Assembly (NCBI GenBank): GCA_943354575.1
Contig: CALRCL010000005.1
Location: 1 to 38,147, forward strand
Length of the DNA: 38,147 bases
Direction: 5' to 3'
Origin: Patescibacteria group bacterium UBA4664
GTDB taxonomy: Bacteria; Patescibacteriota; Saccharimonadia; CAILAD01; BJGX01
The translations under genes and the position numbers were made by a program. This document shows, piece after piece, positions 1 through 8,022 of the stretch (position 1 is the stretch's first letter; each line of letters starts with the position of its first letter). The notes under the pieces were generated by a model. It did no database searches. It was not told where the DNA came from and saw nothing but the letters and a program-made list of their open reading frames with translations.

Positions 1-63
1 ACGCTCTTCGTAGCAATATTCTTACTAAAAGACAAAAACAAAAAAACCGATCACGAAAGCTAG
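1..63 (+). CDS. C-terminal end of a CDS truncated by the window edge (...TLFVAIFLLKDKNKKTDHES*), likely a membrane protein
   Basis: Open frame 1 from base 1 to TAG at 61-63; hydrophobic stretch then basic tail. Confidence 0.5.
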   Translation, partial: TLFVAIFLLKDKNKKTDHES

Positions 64-172
64 GCTAACTTCCTAAAAAATAACCCGCCGCGTGGTAAAA
101 TAATAAGCGTAAGAAGCAACACCGTTCATCTATAGTGTTGATTGCCAATTAAAAATATAAGCCACAATATAT

Positions 173-1036
173 ATGAGCATAAAAACACGCAAAATTTTAC
201 CAGTCATTGGCCTCGCACTTTTTGCTTTGGTATTTTTACTACACCCAGGCATTGCATCGGCTCACCAACCTCGCATCGTGGAAGATCGCCTAACGGTAGT
301 AACGGAGCCGGAGATCTCGAAAGCCTACTACGGCAAGCTCGAAGGGGCACCAGATATCTACACCATTAGCTCTAGCCAAGACTTTGACCTTTATGTTGGT
401 ATTTTGGTTCCGGATATTGCAGGCCAAAAGAAAGACATAACTGTCGTAGTATTAAAAGACGGCAACCAAATTACCATTCTGGATAGTAATGCATTTGAAT
501 GGACACAGCTTTATGAGCCATTTGGTGCCGACAGGTACTGGAAGGGAGGCGAGTACAGGGCAGCTGCCGGGCCAGGCAATTATGAGATCCGCGTATCGAG
601 CACTAACAACGACAGCAAATACGCACTTGTTGTAGGAGAGTTAGAAAAGTTCGGCTTTAACGAAAGCAGGAGCGCAGTCAATTTGATACCTCAGATCAAA
701 AAAGGATTCTTTAACCAGTCTCCAATCGGCTTCGTGCTTTCGCCACTAGGATTAGGGCTAATCGCAATCATGTATATCTTGGCGTTTATATTTGGATTTG
801 CTTACCATGCGTTACTAAAAAAGTTTGCCAAGGGCACTACTCGTGGAGCTGTCAGAAATATCGGTACCCCCGACCGCTTGCTGCGTGTAGCTATTGGCGT
901 GGGGCTGCTATTGTGGGCAATTACGACCTCTTGGAGCCCGGTTCTACTCTTCTTTTCAGGCTTCGCATTTTTTGAAGCTATATTTAGCTGGTGTGGCTTT
1001 TATGCCGCTCTTGGCAAAAAAACTTGCCCTGCTTAA
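173..1036 (+). CDS. Exported/membrane protein: signal peptide, soluble domain, C-terminal DUF2892/YgaP-like TM domain
   Basis: 287 aa ORF; signal-like N-terminus; C-terminal RNIGTPDRLLRVAIGVGLLL...CGFYAALGKKTC resembles DUF2892. Confidence 0.75.
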   Translation: MSIKTRKILPVIGLALFALVFLLHPGIASAHQPRIVEDRLTVVTEPEISKAYYGKLEGAPDIYTISSSQDFDLYVGILVPDIAGQKKDITVVVLKDGNQITILDSNAFEWTQLYEPFGADRYWKGGEYRAAAGPGNYEIRVSSTNNDSKYALVVGELEKFGFNESRSAVNLIPQIKKGFFNQSPIGFVLSPLGLGLIAIMYILAFIFGFAYHALLKKFAKGTTRGAVRNIGTPDRLLRVAIGVGLLLWAITTSWSPVLLFFSGFAFFEAIFSWCGFYAALGKKTCPA

Positions 1037-1116
1037 GTAGCTGGGCCAGCGAGTAACCGCAACAATGCAGCGATAGGTGTTAAGATACCCGTATAAATCA
1101 TAAGGAGGATAGACTA

Positions 1117-1473
1117 GTGAACGACCCGAAAGCAAATGCAGACAACAACCACGACCACCCAGCCAGTACAGACCCAACAGTCTGCGACCCTGATAAATAC
1201 AAAATGATTTTTGAAAACGATAGAGTTAGGGTGCTGGAGTACAAAGACAAGCCAGGCGAAAAAACAACCCGCCACCACCACCCAGACACCGTGACCTTTA
1301 CGCTGTCGGCTTTTGACAGAAAGCTGTATGTCAACGGCGAAGAGAAGGTGGTAAACAAAAAAGCCCACGAGGCCGGCTGGCAAGACGAGCAGTTTCATAT
1401 TGGAGAGAACATCGGCACAACAGACACGCACACTATACTGGTAGAGCTCAAAGAACCGCGACCTTCAGTATAG
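1117..1473 (+). CDS. Small cupin-like protein
   Basis: 118 aa ORF, GTG start, AAGGAGG-type SD upstream; GEKTTRHHHPDTVTFTLSAF resembles a cupin metal site. Confidence 0.6.
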   Translation: MNDPKANADNNHDHPASTDPTVCDPDKYKMIFENDRVRVLEYKDKPGEKTTRHHHPDTVTFTLSAFDRKLYVNGEEKVVNKKAHEAGWQDEQFHIGENIGTTDTHTILVELKEPRPSV

Positions 1474-1509
1474 GTACCAGAATAATAATTTGTTGATTAT
1501 GGCTATGCT

Positions 1510-1932
1510 ATGGTATACAATATGGTTATGAAAACAACACTCATCGCCTTTGCAGCAGTTATTGTAACCATGGCCATTATCGATGGCGCCTGGCTAGCCA
1601 CGATGTCGAAAAGCTTTTACGGCGTTCAGCTCAAGCATTTGATGGCGGCCAGCCCCAACTTGCTACCAGCCATTATATTTTATTTGATATATGCCATAGC
1701 CTTGGCAGTAATTATAGTTGTGCCGGCCACTAAAGGTACCGTAGACTACCGCAATGTATTTTTGCTCGGTATGCTTTTTGGCCTGGCTGCCTATGGCACC
1801 TACGACCTCACCAACCAAGCCACACTCAAGCAGTGGCCAACACTCGTGACTATTGTTGATCTGACATGGGGATCGCTACTTACAGGTACTGTCTCGGCAG
1901 TGGCAGTTTATGTAACTAGGTACTTCGTCTAA
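1510..1932 (+). CDS. DUF2177-like integral membrane protein
   Basis: 140 aa, about 4 TM; conserved-looking DGAWL and YGTYDLTNQATLKQWP; ATG at 1528 may be the true start. Confidence 0.7.
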   Translation: MVYNMVMKTTLIAFAAVIVTMAIIDGAWLATMSKSFYGVQLKHLMAASPNLLPAIIFYLIYAIALAVIIVVPATKGTVDYRNVFLLGMLFGLAAYGTYDLTNQATLKQWPTLVTIVDLTWGSLLTGTVSAVAVYVTRYFV

Positions 1933-1941
1933 CAAATAACG

Positions 1942-2748
1942 ATGGGGGCAGATTCGATACAACCACTTCTGCAAAACTATATTTTGCTGGCAGCAGTGGT
2001 TTTTATTTATGTGACGCTGTGTTTTGGCCTGGCAGTTATTAAAAAGCGCAATGACATTGCCGATATTGCCTGGGGCTTGGGCTTTTTGCTAGTTGCAGCT
2101 ACCTCCTATTGGCTCGGTGGTGTGAAGCTCGACCTCGCACTACTAGTAACGATTTTGGTGGCTATATGGTCGCTCAGGCTGGCTGGGCACATATACTTGC
2201 GCCACCGCGGACGTGGCGAAGACGCGCGTTATGCGATCTGGCGAACTGAGTGGGGTAAATGGTTTTATATTAGATCTTACCTGCAGGTTTTCTTGCTACA
2301 AGGCTTTTTATTACTGTTGGTAGTTAGCCCGGTGGTTGTCATAAATACCTACCGGTATTTTGATACTAATTCGATGGCGGCGGCGAGTATTGCTATCGGC
2401 TTGATTATTTGGCTTGTGGGTTTTGGTTTCGAATCGATTGGCGACTGGCAGCTTAGTAAATTTATAAAACTGCCATCTAGCAAGGGCCATCTGATGCGCT
2501 CTGGGCTGTGGCGATATACAAGGCACCCCAACTATTTTGGTGAGGTTTCGCAGTGGTGGGGCTTATGGATTGTGGCGCTGGCGGTGCCATTTGGTTGGTT
2601 GGCAGTGGTGGGGCCACTAACGATTAGCATACTAATACTAAAAGTTTCTGGCGTGCCGATGCTCGAAAAGCTGATGTCTAAAAACCCAGATTTTCAAGAC
2701 TACAAAAAGCACACCAGCATGTTTGTGCCGATGCCATTCAAGAAATAG
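1942..2748 (+). CDS. DUF1295 / steroid 5-alpha-reductase-like membrane protein
   Basis: 268 aa; GLWRYTRHPNYFGEVSQWWGLW motif typical of DUF1295. Confidence 0.85.
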   Translation: MGADSIQPLLQNYILLAAVVFIYVTLCFGLAVIKKRNDIADIAWGLGFLLVAATSYWLGGVKLDLALLVTILVAIWSLRLAGHIYLRHRGRGEDARYAIWRTEWGKWFYIRSYLQVFLLQGFLLLLVVSPVVVINTYRYFDTNSMAAASIAIGLIIWLVGFGFESIGDWQLSKFIKLPSSKGHLMRSGLWRYTRHPNYFGEVSQWWGLWIVALAVPFGWLAVVGPLTISILILKVSGVPMLEKLMSKNPDFQDYKKHTSMFVPMPFKK

Positions 2749-2780
2749 TTTTTTTGTTGCAGAAATTATAATTTATAAAA

Positions 2781-2809
2781 TTGACGCTAGCTAGTACTGG
2801 GACTACAAT
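2781..2809 (+). promoter_or_regulatory. Sigma70-type promoter TTGACG-N17-TACAAT upstream of the GGDEF gene
   Basis: TTGACG 2781-2786, TACAAT 2804-2809. Confidence 0.55.
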
Positions 2810-2821
2810 TGGAATAACCAT

Positions 2822-2840
2822 AAAAGGTTGCTCCTTTTTA
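2822..2840 (+). terminator. Small hairpin AAAAGG-TTGCT-CCTTTT with U-rich 3' side
   Basis: Perfect 6-bp stem followed by T-rich sequence, just after the predicted TSS. Confidence 0.4.
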
Positions 2841-2901
2841 TTTAAAGCATCAAAGCCAATTTTACATTCGAAAATACACCGACTGAAGAGAGGTGAGAAG
2901 A

Positions 2902-3609
2902 ATGAGAAAGCGTTTCGCGATACATAAAAGTAAGCCAGAACCAGATATTGAGTCGGGCTACGGTTGCCCGATAATAAATACTGCACTTTGTGGTAGCTAT
3001 TGTGTTACTGGTAGGCTGCTTTGCCAAGAGTCTAGCGACCCTGGCCTACTACGAAGGGTAGTAACCCATTTGCAAGCACTCAGCGACGAGCAGAGCTACC
3101 TAGCCAAACACGATTCATTGACTGGGCTATGGAACAGATATGAGTGGGAAAGGCTGGCCAATAGGCGTATAGCTTGGGCTGAGAAGGAAAACAGCACAGT
3201 AGGACTACTGTTTATAGACCTTACCAACTTCAAGACAATTAACGACACCCTAGGCCATTCCGTAGGCGATCAACTATTAAAAAGCCTTGCGCTATTGATG
3301 GTCGATACCTTAAGGGAGTCTGATATAGGCAGGTCTGGTGGCGATGAGTTTATAATACTTGTCGATTTGTACCCCAGGATAGACGAGAGCCTAACACCAG
3401 CTCAGCGGCTTAACGAGGTTATATCGAGATTATCTCAAAAGTTTGAGGTATTCTTTGAATCACTATCTGATCTTGGTGCAACTGCAGCGATTGGCAGTAG
3501 TTTGTGGCAATCAGGTATGAGCCTTGATGAATTAGTTGATTTGGCCGACGAGGACATGCGCCTCATCAAAAGTGTACAGCACCTCAAGTGTGGCAAGCAT
3601 CGAGATTAG
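2902..3609 (+). CDS. GGDEF-domain protein (candidate diguanylate cyclase) with N-terminal Cys cluster
   Basis: RSGGDEFIILV, LFIDLTNFKTINDTLGHSVGDQLL and DSLTGLWNRYEW motifs; ATG at 2902 preferred over GTG at 2893. Confidence 0.85.
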   Translation: MRKRFAIHKSKPEPDIESGYGCPIINTALCGSYCVTGRLLCQESSDPGLLRRVVTHLQALSDEQSYLAKHDSLTGLWNRYEWERLANRRIAWAEKENSTVGLLFIDLTNFKTINDTLGHSVGDQLLKSLALLMVDTLRESDIGRSGGDEFIILVDLYPRIDESLTPAQRLNEVISRLSQKFEVFFESLSDLGATAAIGSSLWQSGMSLDELVDLADEDMRLIKSVQHLKCGKHRD

Positions 3610-3645
3610 GAGCTGCATTGGTATCCAAATCGACAAAGGAGCTAT

Positions 3646-3876
3646 ATGCCAAAAAAGCCAACCAAAACTAGACGCAAGGGCACAAGGCATCCGGTAGATC
3701 CGACCAATGAGTTTATTGGCAGATACACCGGTTACACCGACGACGAGCTAGTGGCAGCTAACACCAGGGCCCGAACTGGGGATGGGTGGGTGGCTGCTAG
3801 AGGTCGTTGTATAGGTGCTATCGCCGAAGAGTTTTATGCTCGTGGTATCGAGCGGCGAATCGAGGAACGGCCGTGA
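3646..3876 (+). CDS. Hypothetical small basic protein
   Basis: 76 aa ORF, AAAGGAGC SD upstream, no recognised domain. Confidence 0.5.
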   Translation: MPKKPTKTRRKGTRHPVDPTNEFIGRYTGYTDDELVAANTRARTGDGWVAARGRCIGAIAEEFYARGIERRIEERP

Positions 3877-3930
3877 TGTTTATCGCTTCTAATGCTACCG
3901 ATACTGCTAATATCACTAAAAGCAATTTTA

Positions 3931-3991
3931 TACGCCTCCCCGGCAAATACTGGGGAGGCGTAACTATGCCTGAACCATTAAGGTAGTTTTT
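3931..3991 (+). terminator. Tandem hairpins: GC-rich 11-bp stem without U-tract, then imperfect stem with U-tract
   Basis: TACGCCTCCCC/GGGGAGGCGTA (3931-3941/3952-3962); AACTA..CCT/AGG..TAGTT then TTT (3962-3991). Confidence 0.5.
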
Positions 3992-4044
3992 GCTAGTTTA
4001 GCTGTAATCTGCGTTTTTATTATTAAGGCTGTATAATACTGATT

Positions 4045-4779
4045 ATGAGTATCAAACAGCCAAACCGACCCTATGCCGTCTTTGACCTTGATGGCACGCT
4101 TATTAGGTGGCAACTATTTCATGCCATTGTTGATAAATTTGCAAAGAGCGGGCGACTATCTACGGCACAGTATCAGTCCGTTAAAGATGCCCGAAAAGTC
4201 TGGAAAAACCGCACATCTGACAAGAGCTTTGATGACTATCAAACCGAGCTAATAACGGCCTACCAAATAATCGTAAAAGATTTGTCGACTAAAGAATTTG
4301 AAAATGTTGCTAGGGCTGTTTTTGAAATTCACAAAGACCAAGTCTATGTCTATACGCGCGAACTTATGCGCGAGCTAAAAACAAAAGGCTACCTATTATT
4401 TGCTGTGTCAGGATCTTTTAGCCACATAGTAGAGCTAGTGGCCAACTACTATGGCTTCGACGACTCGGCCGGCTCAATACAAGCTGTAGCTGAGGGCAAG
4501 TTTACTGGCGAGAGGGACATTATTCAATTCGACAGAAAGGTCGATAAAATAAAAGAGCTGGCCCTAAAACACGATGCAACTAACAAGGGCAGTGTCGCCA
4601 TTGGTGACTCGATGGGCGATTTGGCAATGCTCGAATACGTGGAGCAGGCGATTGCTTTTAACCCTTCCCGCGAGCTATTTGAATACGCCAAAGCTCAGGG
4701 CTGGAAGATTGTGGTGGAACGAAAAAACACCATCTATCAGCTCACTAAGCAGGGCGACGAGTATGCGCTTGGGGCGTAA
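4045..4779 (+). CDS. HAD-IB family hydrolase (SerB-like phosphatase)
   Basis: VFDLDGTLIRW, AVSGSF and AIGDSMGDLAMLE HAD motifs. Confidence 0.88.
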   Translation: MSIKQPNRPYAVFDLDGTLIRWQLFHAIVDKFAKSGRLSTAQYQSVKDARKVWKNRTSDKSFDDYQTELITAYQIIVKDLSTKEFENVARAVFEIHKDQVYVYTRELMRELKTKGYLLFAVSGSFSHIVELVANYYGFDDSAGSIQAVAEGKFTGERDIIQFDRKVDKIKELALKHDATNKGSVAIGDSMGDLAMLEYVEQAIAFNPSRELFEYAKAQGWKIVVERKNTIYQLTKQGDEYALGA

Positions 4780-4819
4780 TTATAATTAACTTATTAAAAG
4801 GTAGCGTATAATACAAACT

Positions 4820-6415
4820 ATGAGTAAGCCGATGCTTTTATCGAAATCCGAATACATGATGTACTTAAAACACCCGGCCTGGCTGTGGCTCAAAAAGCAT
4901 GACAAGAACAAGCTACCAGAAGTAAGTGCCGACTTGCAGGCCATGTTTGATGCCGGGCACGACTTCGAGGCTTATGCCGAGGCGCATTTTCCCGACGGCG
5001 TACAGCTAGGCTTTGATAGCTACTTTGAGTACCTGAGCTTGCCAGCCCGTACAGCCCAAGCTCTCGATGGTGGTGCCAAGACGATCTTTCAGGGCCGTTT
5101 TGAACACCAAAAAACTACTTTTATATGCGATGTACTGCGAGTGGTGGGTGATAATGAGCTGGATTTATACGAGATCAAATCGAGTACGAGCGTTAAGTAT
5201 GACCATATTGTTGATTTGGCTTTTCAGGTAACTGTGCTGGAGGGATGTGGTTACCGCGTGCGCAGCGTTTATGTGATGCACGTCGACAATAGCTATACGC
5301 GTAATGGCGAAGTCGATAGCAAACAAATTGTGGCTACCGAGGATGTCACCGAAGACGTTAAGGGGGAGCTGCCACAGACTCAACGCAATATCAAGGGCGC
5401 AATAGAAGTCATGGAAGGTGCTAAAATGCCCGACCCTTCGCCAAGCCTAGCTCAGCTTGGTAGCCTAGAAGAATGGCTAGAAGTATATAAAAATATCGTC
5501 ACTGTACCCGATGGCAGCATCTATGAGCTGTGCCGCCTCAACACCGACACCCTGCAGCTACTTGAGGCCGAGGGCATCACCAAGCTTGCCGATATTCCGC
5601 TGGAGCTAGTGAGCGTCAAGCAACAGCGATGGCAATTAGAAGCGCTTAAAAAAGGGGAGCCAATTTATGACACTACAAGGCTCAGCAAATTTCTGGCAGA
5701 GCTAGAGTACCCGTTGTACTTTTTTGATTACGAAACGCTTAGTAGTACGGTGCCTTACTTTGATGGCACTAGGCCGTACCAACAAGTGCCATTTCAGTAC
5801 TCGCTACATGTGATTGATACCCCAGGCGGTGAGCTCAAACACATGGGTTATTTGCATAGTGATAATACCAACCCCGCCAAACCCTTGAGCGCAGCACTAA
5901 AGAGCCAGATAGGCGAAAAGGGTACTATAATAACCTGGAATATGAGCTTTGAGAAAAGCTGTAATACATTACTCGGCAACATGCTACCAGAATATAAAGA
6001 ATTTTATGCAAGTCTAAATAAACGCATTAATGATTTGATGTTGCCATTTAAAAATGGCCTTTATGTTGATGCCAAATTTGGTGGCAGCGCGAGCATTAAA
6101 AAAGTCCTACCGGCACTGGTGCCAGAGCTTAGCTACAAAAACCTCGGCATCCAAGAGGGCGGATCGGCTCAGAGGTCGTGGATGGATGCCGTATTATATG
6201 GCACTAGGGCTGGCGAGAAAGACCAAGTACTAAAAGACTTAGAAGAGTACTGCGCGCTCGATACACTAGCGATGGTTGAGATATACAAGTTTTTGGTGGC
6301 TACGGCTGGCGGAAAAACCCCCGACAAAACCACTACCGAGGCCAAAAACAGCGAAGACTCAGTGCCAGAGTCAAGGCAGACCGAGCCCGAACAACTTTCG
6401 ATAGATCTCCAATAA
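4820..6415 (+). CDS. DUF2779 family protein: PD-(D/E)XK-like nuclease plus C-terminal RNase H-like exonuclease
   Basis: 531 aa; ELDLYEIKSSTSVK, YFFDYETLSS and GTIITWNMSFEKSC motifs. Confidence 0.75.
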   Translation: MSKPMLLSKSEYMMYLKHPAWLWLKKHDKNKLPEVSADLQAMFDAGHDFEAYAEAHFPDGVQLGFDSYFEYLSLPARTAQALDGGAKTIFQGRFEHQKTTFICDVLRVVGDNELDLYEIKSSTSVKYDHIVDLAFQVTVLEGCGYRVRSVYVMHVDNSYTRNGEVDSKQIVATEDVTEDVKGELPQTQRNIKGAIEVMEGAKMPDPSPSLAQLGSLEEWLEVYKNIVTVPDGSIYELCRLNTDTLQLLEAEGITKLADIPLELVSVKQQRWQLEALKKGEPIYDTTRLSKFLAELEYPLYFFDYETLSSTVPYFDGTRPYQQVPFQYSLHVIDTPGGELKHMGYLHSDNTNPAKPLSAALKSQIGEKGTIITWNMSFEKSCNTLLGNMLPEYKEFYASLNKRINDLMLPFKNGLYVDAKFGGSASIKKVLPALVPELSYKNLGIQEGGSAQRSWMDAVLYGTRAGEKDQVLKDLEEYCALDTLAMVEIYKFLVATAGGKTPDKTTTEAKNSEDSVPESRQTEPEQLSIDLQ

Positions 6416-6428
6416 ATATTACTTAATG

Positions 6429-6461
6429 AATAAAAAAAGGGGCCTCTACTAAAGGCCCCTT
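6429..6461 (-). terminator. Intrinsic terminator, best for minus strand
   Basis: AAGGGGCCT/AGGCCCCTT stem preceded by an A-run on + (T-run on -). Confidence 0.65.
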
Positions 6462-6522
6462 ATATCATGCACTTCTGGATTGAGGTGCAAGATATATGTT
6501 TGATTTTATGTGTTAGCCGCTT

Positions 6523-6873
6523 CTAGTGGCTTAAGACGAGTTCTGGATATAGTCCTTCGTCGAAGTTATCTATGAAGCTGCCCATTGGTACCGGCACCGG
6601 TACGCCATACTGATAACTAGTGGTGTGCTTCCAAATAACTAATTCGTAGTTGTATTCGAATGATTCGGCAATGATTTTGGCGAACTCTTTATTGTCAGTA
6701 AAGATGCCTTCTTTAAACACCATTACGGTTGGGTCGATGTCGTGAAGAGCCCTGGCTATAACGCAGTTTCCAGGTGTTCGTTGGTCGCCACTTGGCAACT
6801 CGTTGAGGGGTTGATGCCCCGCACTATTTCGTAGGCGGTTGACCCGCTCGAGTGTGAACTGTTCTTCGTTCAT
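6523..6873 (-). CDS. Hypothetical protein (MNEEQFTLERVNRLRNSAGHQPLNELPSGDQRTPGNC...)
   Basis: ORF 6523-6927; internal ATG at 6873 preceded by GGGGGAAT is the more likely start. Confidence 0.5.
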   Translation of the reverse strand: MNEEQFTLERVNRLRNSAGHQPLNELPSGDQRTPGNCVIARALHDIDPTVMVFKEGIFTDNKEFAKIIAESFEYNYELVIWKHTTSYQYGVPVPVPMGSFIDNFDEGLYPELVLSH

Positions 6874-6995
6874 TATTCCCCCTATGCACTTGTACTCACC
6901 ACGGATGATGCAGATTATATTATACACCTTTTTTTTTAAAACACATCATGAAACTAAATCAGCTATGCCAATAACTTGATGGTATTTTTACTAGT

Positions 6996-7031
6996 TTGAC
7001 ATAACCGATATAATATGACATTATATTGGTT
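6996..7031 (+). promoter_or_regulatory. Candidate promoter (TTGACA) with dyad AACCGATATAAT-N5-ATTATATTGGTT
   Basis: TTGACA 6996-7001; dyad arms 7003-7014 and 7020-7031 with one mismatch. Confidence 0.55.
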
Positions 7032-7072
7032 ATTCGGCGTTCGCCGATGTACCCCAAAGATAAGGATTCAAA

Positions 7073-7480
7073 ATGGCTACGATTGTGGTTATAGGAGACA
7101 TTAGTATTGAGGAGTTTGCGCCGCTATACGCGTCGCTAACTGACCGAGATGTAGTGCCGGTGGTGTACTTTCCCAACTGGGGAGAAATGCTCGGAATACT
7201 AAACGGTAAGATCTACGACAGCATAACTCAAGTAGCTGTCGAGCATTGCCGAAACGAGTACCCGCGTGAATATATTCGGATGAGTGTATCTAGGTGTATC
7301 CAAAGGTACATGCGAGAACGATTGCCACATTTGTCACCTGGAAGAATCAATGCAACCGTATATCGGTCGTCGCAGATATCCTCTGGACAAGGCAATGACT
7401 TGGTCAAGATTTTGTACAATTATTGGTACGGATACTTCTTTGACCTAGATGACCAAAACCCTTTTGGGATGCTAGATTGA
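7073..7480 (+). CDS. Hypothetical protein, possible paralogue of the downstream ORF
   Basis: 135 aa; N-terminus TIVVIGDISIEEFAPLYASLTDRDVVPVVYF resembles the next ORF. Confidence 0.65.
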   Translation: MATIVVIGDISIEEFAPLYASLTDRDVVPVVYFPNWGEMLGILNGKIYDSITQVAVEHCRNEYPREYIRMSVSRCIQRYMRERLPHLSPGRINATVYRSSQISSGQGNDLVKILYNYWYGYFFDLDDQNPFGMLD

Positions 7481-8001
7481 AAAATACAATTGTAGTTTGC
7501 GGAGAAATATCTGACAAAACCTACAAGCCAATAACTCTAGGCTTTCGTAAGCGTGGTATTGAGCCAAAAGTAATTAAGCTAAAAAGCCATTACTTCCCAC
7601 GAGACGAAGAGTGCTTTGAGCTTTTTTACCTAACCATGGGTATATCTTCGGCCGATATGGCTACCATCTGCCGCAACCACGGAGCTACCGACCAGCAGAT
7701 GCATGGCTACCTTCGTGATACTGAAGGCTCAAATGAGCTTGATCCATACCATTATGCTCGGCTAGCGATACTCGAGGATAATGACATCGACCTAGAAAGT
7801 GTCGGAGCAGTTGTTTTTGACCACGAGCTGGGCTGGAGCCCAAACGATATCGCAAAGTTATTTTTCGCAAAAATCGATATTTATAGTGCAACCAGCGCCA
7901 TGGCCGTAGTCATTAATAGAAAGCTAGTTTACGCTCACACCAAAGAGTTTGATATGACATACAACTTTTTTATTCGTGAGCACAATATACACCCCTTGTA
8001 A
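7477..8001 (+). CDS. Hypothetical protein, possible paralogue of the upstream ORF
   Basis: 174 aa; TTG start overlaps upstream stop (TTGA); N-terminus TIVVCGEISDKTYKPITLGFRKRGIEPKVIKL. Confidence 0.65.
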   Translation: MKNTIVVCGEISDKTYKPITLGFRKRGIEPKVIKLKSHYFPRDEECFELFYLTMGISSADMATICRNHGATDQQMHGYLRDTEGSNELDPYHYARLAILEDNDIDLESVGAVVFDHELGWSPNDIAKLFFAKIDIYSATSAMAVVINRKLVYAHTKEFDMTYNFFIREHNIHPL

Positions 8002-8022
8002 TGAGGGGTGTTTTTTATTTTT
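7989..8022 (+). terminator. Intrinsic terminator with the ORF stop codon in its loop
   Basis: ACACCCC/GGGGTGT stem (7989-7995/8005-8011) then TTTTTATTTTTT. Confidence 0.8.

Noticed and set aside
142-369. 75-aa ORF overlapping the start of the DUF2892 gene
   Set aside because: Overlaps a signal-peptide-bearing gene in another frame, with no domain support.
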